Part shown: in pieces, positions 1 to 35,200 of the stretch
How positions within the stretch are numbered: the first letter of the stretch is position 1
Layout of the letters: each line of letters begins with the position of its first letter
NCBI GenBank assembly: GCA_963930775.1
Contig: OZ005707.1
Coordinates: 3,782,001-3,846,000 of the forward strand
Length of the DNA stretch: 64,000 nt
Direction of reading: 5' to 3'
DNA from: Cliona cf. orientalis
Lineage: Eukaryota > Porifera > Demospongiae > Clionaida > Clionaidae
Program-made: the position numbers and the translations under genes
Notes under the pieces: model-generated
Told to the model about the DNA's origin: nothing
Database searches by the model: none
What the model saw: the letters and a program-made list of their open reading frames with translations, nothing else

Positions 1-46
1 CAAGAACCAGCTAAGCAAGACAGAGGTAGACAATTCCCGTCAGTTG

Positions 47-2104
47 TCACGTGTCCGGATCCATGTAGGTAGAGAGGGTCATTGGTGTTGTCAAACAAAA
101 GTTTACCATCTTAGAATCAACTCTACCTATTAATTTAATTATGTGTACCCCACAAGAAGACATCAGTGCAATAGACAAAGTTGTAACAATTTGTTGTGCA
201 ATATGTAATTGTTGTGACTCAGTAGTTTCAATATGACTAATAATGTAATTATTGTGAATGTGTGTTCTTTTTCTGTTTACGACAAACCATTTTCCCTTGG
301 GAATTTTTGTGATGTGGAGGCAATTCGTGTGAAACCACTGAATGTGGCATTCTGTATTGTCACAAGCAATCATTTCTCCTGATTCTTCCTTTCTGCAGTA
401 ACACCATAACAACACTTTCTGAGCTGTATCACCTGCCTGATCTTCGTCATTTTCCTCTACTTCGGGATTGGAGGATTTAGGCTTTTTTATGGGCTCCTTC
501 GAATACCACTTCCCTAGAAGTTCAGGAAGAACGGCCACCTTGATAAACTGCTCACATTTCTCAAGCGCTGAAGCTATAAACGTATCATCAGGATAAATTC
601 TTTGTACAAACAACTCTCCCTCTCGCCACACTACAAAGTCACAATAGTTAGCACCACAAAACTTTAACTGAACCTGTACTTGGTAGTAGTAGGCATGGGT
701 GACATCCAAAATGGGTTTTCCGTCCACACCTACTTTGAGAAAGAATTGCGAGTTGTTACTATTTGACAGAAGTGATTGATCTCTGCATGAGTATGGGCAT
801 TTAACTTCGACAACACCATTCCCACAACATCTACAGTTCACCAAGCTATCTGGCGTACCCCCCATGAAAGGGTACATGTACATGTGATGGACACAAAAGC
901 CGCTCCTTGATAGACAAAGATCAGTGTGGTTCTTACATTGCTTCAGTTTGTACTCTTTAAGAGCGGTCGTTTCATGTTCACACCCCCAGGAGGTAGCTTG
1001 AGACTTGAACTGATTATTTTCTGGGTAGCAAATTGATTTAATTAGAGACTGTGATGGTTGTGTTATGTCAGTGTGCACTGCTGACTTCAGTTTAGAAGCT
1101 GTCACTCTGCCAGATCGTTGCTGAAACCATAATTTAGACTTTGATTGCTCCCGTGTTTCTTTTTCAATACTTTTTGCTTGCTCGGGTGAGATAGAATAGC
1201 TACTGTATACTTCATCACATTTATTAAGGAGATTGGGATAGGACAGATCAAGGTAGCTTTTATTAAACAGATCTGTCAATAGTGTAGGGATGATACCTCT
1301 CATACGCAAAGGTACGTGTGACTCACAAAACTCTGGCAAAAGAGAGAGTAGCACAGGCTTCCCGGTCTTAGAGAGATCTGCGTAAAGAGAAAGAAGTTCT
1401 TCTGGTGATGGCGTAAAGGTAGACACACTGGCTGCTTTAGAGCATTCCCCGCCACTGGTAGAACTGTTGATGTCATTCTTCTTCCTTTTCTGCTGAGGTG
1501 TTGAGAATCAATATCGGATAGCTGTGCATATGGAACACTACGAAAAGTTGGAGGAAGCCATGAGCATGGCAGAGAGGTACATACTGTTCTCTTTTTTACT
1601 CGAGTGTTTGCCTCGACTGTAAATAGGAGGGCTGCAATGTGTGAGCATGCTTCTCCTAAACCTGCCATACAGGTGCAGTGTGCACGCACACACCACCATC
1701 CCTTGCTGTTCCACAGCCACCCAGGGTTTTACAGGGGTTGCAGATAACTTCTGTGAATGCTTAACCCGAGCTGTAATCAAGTAAATACCTGGGCGGCTGG
1801 GTATGGTAAAAACCTTAACGTTATCTACCCAACCGCTTGCATAATAATTGTATGCATCCAGGCTCTTGTACGCCTTCTAACAGTCTCCTGTATAGAAGCT
1901 AGGGGTTGCAATCAAAAAGTTATAGATGTCAGGATACTCCACCTCGGGCCACAGCTGCCAATCAATCGAGGTATGGTCATCCCTCGACCTCTCCAGGTAG
2001 GGATCCGCCAAACCGCCAAGCTTTTGCAGCTTCTCTCTGTATCATTCTTTTGCGATCTTGTCTAATTCATTGTAGTAGGTGGAGTAGCTCGGAGCGGAAG
2101 CCAT
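47..2104 (-). pseudogene. Broken SWIM - YqaJ nuclease - PHD finger gene
   Basis: Read from 2104 down to 47. An N-terminal module contains a WPEVEYPDIYNFLI motif. It is followed by a SWIM zinc finger (CTC then CSH, near 1689-1640) and then by a YqaJ/lambda-exonuclease-like domain. In the 459-codon part ending at 47 the nuclease motifs are WFQQRSGRVTASK, GCEHE, GGTPDSLV, VVEVKCPYS and YYYQVQVQ. A PHD-type finger (CYC, then CDNTEC, then HTNC) loses its last Cys pair. The frame is broken by a TGA at 2042-2044, a TAG at 1877-1879, a frameshift just before the SWIM motif and a one-base loss near 1500. This architecture is common in cnidarian and sponge genomes as a multicopy, transposon-like gene; its real function is unknown. 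It is a relic, and nothing nearby suggests expression. Confidence 0.75.
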
Positions 2105-2289
2105 AAGTCACTACAAAATAAAAGTGCTTATTCATTGCGTACTGATACTGCAGTACTATGATGTGTGCGCGTGCGTAGTTGCCACTCAAAATGGCGTCCT
2201 AGCAACGGTTGTCATGTTTATAGTACGTAGAGTGACATCAGTGCATAACCTCTATTGTAATATAATGATAGGTACACCGCTTGTCACCC

Positions 2290-3770
2290 CTGAATAAAAT
2301 TTTTATAATGGTCATGTTTGACAGCCTACAGTGCATCTCCAGAAGTTTTCCTGGCTTCTTCTGAACTTCTAGCAGATAGCTAAAGGCCTAGATATACCAT
2401 GAGTCACTTGCTGCTTATTTTTTTTAACATAATATGGATATCAAGGTCCAAAAATTCACTGCCAAATAAATACACTGAAACAAGCTAATCTATAGCATCA
2501 TGAGACACCAGTGGAGTTCCCTCAGGCTCAATAAAGGTGCTATTGAATGAAGTCTTGCCTAGCCAGGCCTAATAGTCCTGCTGAGTGTGTGCAAATGTGT
2601 GATAGTACTGGAATATACAATGTCATGATGTATTGTATACAAAATGCTTATTGCTCAAGGTATGAGAGAGTAAGAGGCAGAGGTAGAAAGGAAAAAACTG
2701 AAGAAAGAGAGGGAGTGAGGGATAAAGAGAGAGAGTAGGTATATAGGAGAAGAGAGAGATACCCTTGCATATTCACTGTACATATTAACTGTTAGGCTAC
2801 ACAAATACATGGAGTGTACAAGCCCCCCACAATATCCTCCCAAGAACTGAAATGCAGTTTTTTTTTTGTTGCCAGAGGCCATTTTATCAACTACTGCCTC
2901 TTCACAAAAGAAACTATCTACATTTGAGGCTTACCATTCTCATGAACGGCCAGGAACCATAGTCAGAGCTTGTATATTTCAATAATTTTCCATTGTGTAA
3001 AATGCCAACTAAAAAAATAAGTTGCAACTCATAATAATATTATCATGGCTTACAGGTAACTTCCGTAATAGCACAAGGCTACTCAAAAACTCACCTTGGC
3101 AGGAAAACTTTACAAGAGCCAGCATAGGCTGTCTAAGAGATCCATCGGTGTTGGAATGTTGTAGAAAAGTCAATCTTGTACACGTACCATTCAATTCAGT
3201 AGTCTTGAACCCAGGGAGGGGTCTGGGTTTGAGACTATCAACTCGGCTTGAGTTGCTCCATCTTGCTTAGAGAAGGTTAGACATGACCAAAAGGTCAGTC
3301 TTGATTCATCCAGATGACAGGCTCTACTTTATCCAAGGCAAGCGACAGACGTTTCACAAGTAATCGGCCGCTTTTCTATGCCATCATTCTCACTACAGCA
3401 GCTTACCTTCCTGTCCAAGGTAGCAAAGGTCAGCCAAATGGTAGCCTAGAAAATCGTTCACGAAGGGTACAGGGCTCGATCTAGTATTAGATATGACGAA
3501 AAATACAACAGAGACACTTTTGTAGCAAGATAACTGGGGTACAGCAGTGAAATCAGTACTCCCATACAAATATATGGGTGTACATGATTACCCCTTGGTG
3601 GTAAAATAAACAAGCTGACCTTCTGATCTGTCACACCTCCTCTACTTCTGGATACTCATAATGTGAAAAGTGCATAGAGTGGTTGCTAAGAAAGTTCATC
3701 CCTTGTTAGGAAGAAATTTGACTGCATGTGTATTGTGCTGAAACACCCGTGTGACCCTGTCGTACCTCCT
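2290..3770. repeat. Dispersed repeat family A, copy 1
   Basis: Sequence from about 2297 (gtcatgtttgacagcctaca) through 3170, and again at about 3670-3765, matches 27080-27800, 28483-28590 and 28740-28858 in the same order and orientation. The right end carries the motif gctgaaacacccgtg, which is the terminal motif of copy 2. A stretch at about 3290-3660 has no counterpart in copy 2. No protein was recognised; the short reading frames are not shared between copies. The exact left end is unclear. Confidence 0.6.
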
Positions 3771-4277
3771 ATGGGCCATGGGCAGGGCATAGAAGGGTTA
3801 ATAGTCTCCAAGGTTTCGGGGTGGGTGGGCAAATACGGCGCAATGGACAGAGTTCGGAGGGACCGTTGACGGCGTACGATTTTAGGCCATACCAATTTGA
3901 ATATAAATTATGTTTCTCGGATCCGGCGGGTCACATTTTGCTGAATTCCAAAAAAAAAGGGTGCGGTCAAGTGTCGGCAATAATAAATGCTGTATACCAA
4001 CAAGGCGCATGCGCATGAGTGCTGTCCTACGTAATCGACGATGCACGTACAGCATAAGCTGTTGTCTCGTTCTAGCTCGAGCTAGCTATCTTTGATAAGA
4101 GAGATGGCTGAGTCAGCTGCGTGGCTAAGCATCGTTGTAAAACAGGCGGAGACCGTGATCAAACCCAGAGAAATATTGAAATGTTCTTGGACTGACACTC
4201 TTCTTTTAAAGTATGGAAAATTAATTAGTTTTGGGGCTTTGCTAACGGACATGTGGCTTTTTATATCACTGTATTGT

Positions 4278-4709
4278 CAGTGTTTTATTTAGAGGGGGGA
4301 ACCATGGGATTCCCCCCCCCCCCCCCGAAAACTGCCATATAATATTATTATAGTAATAATAACAGCCATTGATAGCTTAATGCACAACACATTGCCTATT
4401 ACTAGCTAGAATTAAAGTGAAATGTGCCTGTTTGACTCCTTAAATATGTCCAAGATTTTCTCAAAAGTGCAAAATTTGATCAATGGGTGGCTATGTCCAC
4501 AAGATATGTCATGAAAAAGGTGAAAATGTGCAGTAACAAACCAAACTGATATGTGGTCTCAGAAGCCACCAGAAGCAGTCTCAGAGGTTATAAAATTAAA
4601 AATTTTCCTGGGCCCCCAGACCCCCTAGTCTGGGCGTGCTACACATGCCGTGATAGTATTACCATCGATTGTATTCCCCCCTGGGAAAAAAATCCTGTAT
4701 AAAACCCTG
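4278..4709. mobile_element. Non-autonomous hAT-like element, 5-bp TSD ATTGT
   Basis: Starts CAGTGTTTTATTTAG and ends with the complement of CAGGGTTTTATACAGG. Each end is next to a G/C homopolymer stretch (the poly-C at about 4312-4327). Exact 5-bp duplications ATTGT flank it at 4273-4277 and 4710-4714. The interior has no coding sequence but shares a segment (cagaccccctag and neighbours) with 26460-26560 in inverted orientation. CA-starting ends with a 5-bp duplication fit the hAT5 group. Confidence 0.72.
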
Positions 4710-5084
4710 ATTGTGGTTTTGTTTGAACTTTGCATTGATTAATTTCGTCTCGCGCACCAGCTCCTCCTACCCAAAGAGGGAGAAAGGGTCTGGTCAAATG
4801 CCTATAGGGCCCGTGTCCCCGTGCACTGTATAGTGCGCGCCAATCAGATGCACAAAATAAAGTCACATGACTGCGCGGGCATGAAAGGAATGCAAATTAA
4901 TGATTGTGCGCGTGCGCGATCATGTCCCAGTACAATGGAATGTTAATTTACTTTTTCGTTTCTAATTCACGCACGTGCACACCAGAAATACGTGACGTCA
5001 TGCATTCCTCGGCGACACGGGTCCTATACGCATTTGGCCAGACCCCTTCTCTCTGTGTGCGTGAAAGGGGGCTGGGGACGGGAC

Positions 5085-5543
5085 TAGTCTCGCGCGCCAG
5101 CCCCTCCTACGCAAAAAGCGAGAAAGGGTCTGGTAAATAACGTACCATCCGCTTGTCCCCGTGGAATGCACATGACATCATAGAACGTGACATCATCAAC
5201 CGCAAACATCACGACCTGACAAGAACGAAGTGATAACTTCTAGCTGTTTCTCCAATGATAAATAGCCTAACTCAGCGCTTGCTGTCTTCACTGCGTCCTT
5301 GAGCTTCTCCATCGTTCCTGCCAAGATAGAGCGTGACTAGTCTCGCAGGCCAGTGACCGCGAACTTTATTGTATACGCGTACACAGCTACTTCGCGCATT
5401 GCGCATGTCCCGGATGGTCATGTGACTAGATACTGCCATTTCATTGGTAGTTCATATAGCCTACACGGGGACAAGCGGATGGTACGTTATTTTCCCAGAC
5501 CCTTTCTCGCTTCTTGCGTAGGAGGGGCTGGCGCGCGAGACTA
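5085..5543. mobile_element. MULE-like MITE 2, TSD GGACGGGAC
   Basis: A hairpin-like element: TAGTCTCGCGCGCCAGCCCC at the left is matched by its complement at the right. Arms of about 80 bp include a shared tgtccccgtg segment. The 9-bp duplication GGACGGGAC lies at 5076-5084 and 5544-5552. It sits inside the right terminus of MITE 1. No coding sequence. Confidence 0.8.
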
Positions 5544-5552
5544 GGACGGGAC

Positions 5553-5997
5553 TAGTCTCGAAACCAGACCGCTCCCACCGCAGCGTTTAGTTCTTTCAGG
5601 ATAAACACGCGGAGGGAGGGTCTGGGAGACTGCCTATACCATTTTGGATCCGCGCGCACAGATCTTGGCGGGCCAATCAGATTGCAGAACGCGAGTGACG
5701 TCACACATTTGAAATCTTGAACCACCAGATCGACTTTTCTCTTTGAATTTAGTACCTCTGGATACCTTTCGAAGGCTAATTCGATCGTAGAGAAGGCTTT
5801 TAGTTTGCTTAACAGCAAAAAAAGAGCGTTACTGGCAGGCTCTTGACATCGTATGGGCGGACCCCAACGCGTGACGTCACGTACATCTTGCATAATCGGG
5901 ATCCAAAACGGTATAGGCAGTCTCCCAGACCCTCCCTCCGCGTGTTTATCCTGAAAGAACTAAACGCTGCGGTGGGAGCGGTCTGGTTTCGAGACTA
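5553..5997. mobile_element. MULE-like MITE 3, TSD GGACGGGAC
   Basis: Arms of about 95 bp, beginning TAGTCTCGAAACCAGACC and ending with its exact complement. The duplication GGACGGGAC lies at 5544-5552 and 5998-6006, so it shares its left duplication with MITE 2. The centre (about 5650-5890) contains several CpG-rich tgacgtca-like motifs but no recognisable gene. Confidence 0.8.
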
Positions 5998-6385
5998 GGA
6001 CGGGACTATGCATTGATAATAATCAGAATCAATTTTTTTTTGCCCTGCCACCCGGGTCTCTTTTGATGGTATGCCTGTCCGAGAAACATATTTTCAAATT
6101 GGTATGGCCTTATTAAGTATGACAGTGCTGCTTACCTTTCTTTAACTCGGGCTGTAGGACCCTCGGTACTGTAGCTTGATCCCCACGCAATTTTAAAGCT
6201 ATATTTCTTCGAACTGACCCGCCTTGGCTCTCCATTTTGCTGCTCTGATAGTCTCGTCCCAGACCTTGATGATGACTAGTGTACGTACATGTGCATGTGC
6301 ATTATTATGATCTATGGCATGTGGTATATAGCGGTATTGGAGTGGTGGGCGTAATTTAGAATCTGACAGTATACTGAACATGCGC

Positions 6386-6574
6386 GATGGTGCACAAAGT
6401 GGCGGGTAAAAAAAAGCGCGCTAAAACGTGCCCTCCAAGATCCAGTGCTGTACAAACTTCACGTCGTCCTTGTAAGTGTTGTTTCTTATCTTCTTTTCCC
6501 ATTGGTTTTTTAATATGCCATATCCTTTTGTTTGCTTGTCTAGTTTATCCTCTCCTTGTGTATATCTATTCAAG
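6386..6574 (+). promoter_or_regulatory. Candidate PCNA promoter/5' UTR with E2F-like sites
   Basis: A GC-rich patch at about 6400-6425 contains GGCGGGTAAA and AAAAGCGCGCTAAAA, both close to the E2F/DP consensus (TTTSSCGC). It lies about 150-175 nt before the PCNA start codon. PCNA is a classic E2F target in animals and plants. A 5'-UTR intron is also possible, from a gtaagt at 6472 to an AG directly before the ATG at 6575. Both are inference from motifs; no transcript evidence is available. Confidence 0.35.
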
Positions 6575-32082
<25,508 letters not shown>

Positions 32083-32201
32083 ACTGCACCAAGTATACTC
32101 CAACAATGTAATTATTGATCTTCATAATTTTACATAATACATGGTATTATTATGATAAATTACATACATGCAACTGCTAAGGAAAACAATATACTTTGTG
32201 A
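32083..32201. other. Shared 3' region of convergent PCNA and USP39
   Basis: Only 119 nt separate the PCNA stop from the USP39 stop on the other strand. The stretch is AT-rich and has no canonical AATAAA on either strand, so cleavage probably lies beyond the opposite stop codon and the mature 3' ends would overlap. This is inference. Confidence 0.6.
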
Positions 32202-32225
32202 CTAGTCTGTTTGTAGTTCCCATAT
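32202..32225 (-). CDS. USP39: USP39 terminal coding exon
   Basis: A 24-nt exon after acceptor tggcag: seven residues IWELQTD and TAG. It follows the exon ending AYIQ, and the human protein likewise continues with IW. Confidence 0.85.
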   Translation of the reverse strand: MWELQTD

Positions 32226-35200
32226 CTGCCAGATAAGTAGAGAAGTATATTCAATTAAAACATGATAATCACTATACCTGAATGTACGCTTCAGCAAGGG
32301 TGATCATTTGTGGAAGGAGCTCTTGGACATGAAGATCTTGGAGTTCAAACCACTGATTAGCACCCTAATGAAAAGAAATAGTGTATAGCTGAAAAATTTG
32401 GGTGTCTGGCGGATCAGCCAGCTAGCTGCCAAATTAAAATCCACCAATATTAAGTCGTTCCTATATTATTTCGCGAGTAGTTAATTATGGCAATCCATTA
32501 TCAAAATTCAAACTCAAGGGTACAGCTGCATATGGAAGGGTGCAAAAGGTCAAACCTGTAAATCAAGGAACTAGTTTATCAATTAACACTGTACTTTTGA
32601 CTTTGTACTTCACAATGAACACTTGACCACTTGCCCAGTAGCTGCATGCATAATCTGTACTTTTGACTTTGTACTTCACAATGAACACTTGACCACTTGC
32701 CCAGTAGCTGCATGCATAATGGTTCATATGGTAAAAGGTCGTCAATATAGTGCGTACACACATTGCTACTGGCGCATCAATCAAAGAGATGGAGTCTGAG
32801 TTGACCGCGGCCGACTCTCGACCTTGATACTGACAATTTTCAATCACAGGAGACGAACTCGACAGCTTTTGAACATCAGGTTAGTCGCGGCATGGCACAC
32901 AGCCGTGCGTGCTATATATAGCACAAGGCTAGCTTTATTTATCCACGGGATTACGTCAGCCAAGAGAACGCGTGAAGTTCGGCCGGCGGTACTTCGCAGA
33001 GAAAGTAGCGCTCAGCTTATAATGTATTCGCTGGGTACATGCGTCAGATACTCTACATATATACCGATTTTCAAGTCTCAGAAAGGTTCCACGGAGGCCC
33101 TGAGTTTTCTGGCAATTACCTCATCATTACCCAATAACCGCAGAAAAGTAAATTGCTACTGGGCAAGTAATAATAGCTTAATGTGCCATCCACAGCTTTT
33201 GAGTTTGCAGGTTTGACCTTTTGCACCCTTCCATATGCAAAATTTGTGCTTTCACACCCTTGAAGTTTAATTTTGATTTTGTCATGTTTGGATTGCCATA
33301 GTTAATTGTATAAAGCTATAAGCTACAGTGCTACTGAGCAAGAGAGTAAATAATTACCAGTGTATGGTTATTGCAAGTTTTTTGGGTGAAACTTGCATGT
33401 ATTCTGTTCTCACTTGGTACCCAGTTAGGTCAATGGATGGACTATCTACATCTCAAGTGGCAGGCTGAGCTCACCTTTCATTAGGGCTTCAGTATGCAAA
33501 AATGTCCGAAAATTATTGAATATTATGTTAGGCACTCTATCACAACATTCGATTATAGTTAAGAACACCCATTTGAGACGAAGATAGGCACCAATAGGAT
33601 ACACCTTTGTGCCAAATATGAAGTCTTAACTACAAATAGTCTTGGAGATATTTACAAAAATAGTATAAAATATGGCCAACTTAAGTTAGGCACTCAATCT
33701 TGCATGAAATTTTTAGTTAAGAGCTGATATTACACTTTATGCATCCTTATGCATTAACAATCCTAGTGTATGCATGGAACTGTGAATGTTTTGCAGGAAA
33801 CGCCGAATCCGGAAGCAAACATTTCCGCCAGTTGCTCCAGACGGGCCACGGTCCTAGTTGATGACGTTGCCCTGAACGCATGTGCATTAAAATGACGTTT
33901 TAATTGACCATGCCCCCTGGCGATCTGAAACGAGATGATGGCGAGAATGGCGTTGTAAACGTCGAACGTTGAGAAGCTCATCGCTTCTTATCGATCTAAA
34001 CGAGGTAAGATACTAGCAATAGTCGGGTCAATAACGTTTTTTTCCTCCAAAGCCTAAGAAGTGTGGTAGGGCGGACACTTTGTGCTTGACTAGACGGCCG
34101 CTCGTATCAGCCTTGTACGTTAAATATTGTACAGAAATAGGCATATGCTAGGCATTTTCTACTTACTAAATCTTGCCTTATGCTCTCCAAATCTTCCAAC
34201 AGCCGATTTTTTCTTGATTTACATTGCTATATATTGTGCACGTGATGTTACATCGACGTCAGGACACGTCATGCCTTCTGTTACGGAACGGTCTTCCTTT
34301 GGAGCCTTATACACTACTACTGCAGCTAAAATCACTATTTCTGTTCACTACTGGTCAAAATAAGTGCACATGCAAAGTTATAAAAAAATGTACTCTCTTG
34401 CTCAGTAGCACTGTATATAAGGTCAAAGGCTAAAAAGTGCAATATTTTCCATACAGTATTTGCCCTTCTGATCTTGGACTATATGATGCAAACATACCGC
34501 ATAGCCGGAAATTTTGGTGGTTTGGCATGCAGTCTAGATTACAACCGCCAAATTAAAATCCGTCAAAATTTCCTACTCGCATATAATTATATGTATGGCA
34601 ATCCCGTACCGAACTGCCAAATTTAAATCCACCAATATTCTTGCAATAGCGATTTTGAGCTCAACCGCCAAATTTAATCCCTGCCAATATTTCCGGCTAT
34701 ACAGTAGTCTACACACAAAATTGTACAAATTAATCTTGAATATTTCACATGTAATGGTGCAATCAGTGGCAGCTAGCAAGCTGCTTTACTGCACTGCTTA
34801 ACATTGTCAGTCATCTATAGGACAAAACTGTGGCTTGCGTGGATAAACGGCAAGCGATTATAGAGCCAGAAGATCACCAATAGCCACAGCCTTTGCTAGT
34901 ACAATAGCTTGAGAGATCGAGATCCGGCATGTAGTACCTGAAATGACTCCCTCTCTCTGGCTGCAGTGTTTCAAAAAGAGTATCACTGAAAGCTCTGCTG
35001 CGTTGTACAGGCAGTACAGGCACTCAGTAGGAAGGCTGATTTCAGCACCATTCGATAAGACAAGGTACGAATCCAGCTGAACAATGCACAAAATCAAAAG
35101 CTCAGGGCCCCCAATCTAGGAGCTTGCCAGCTGATCCACCCTACTATCTATGTTTTCAGCAGTGCATCAGAGTAGCGAGCCTTGACCGATCGCTTTAATA

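Larger units (their letters stand above)
4740..6008. mobile_element. MULE-like MITE 1 (outer), 9-bp TSD TGCATTGAT
   Basis: Flanked by exact 9-bp duplications TGCATTGAT at 4731-4739 and 6009-6017. The original element is about 345 bp: 4740-5084 plus the final TA at 6007-6008. It has inverted arms around 4755-4815 and 5010-5084 (agaaagggtctgg against ccagacccctt). Its right end reads GGGGACGGGACTA. Two related elements were later inserted in that last stretch, each duplicating GGACGGGAC. A 9-bp duplication fits Mutator-like elements; the superfamily call is inference. Confidence 0.78.
3883..6112. mobile_element. Inverted-repeat element, host of several nested insertions
   Basis: Both ends carry a near-identical inverted repeat of about 40 bp: aggccataccaatttga near 3884 and its complement ending near 6112, each followed inward by tatgtttctcgga. 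No coding sequence was recognised. Most of the interior is made of younger insertions: an hAT-like MITE at 4278-4709 and the MULE-like array at 4740-6008. No clear target duplication was seen, so the outer limits are approximate. Confidence 0.5.

Noticed and set aside
34858-35097. 79-codon - strand frame that looks protein-like ([20 protein letters not shown])
   Set aside because: No family recognised, no second copy in the window, and it is not needed for USP39, whose exon phases join without it.
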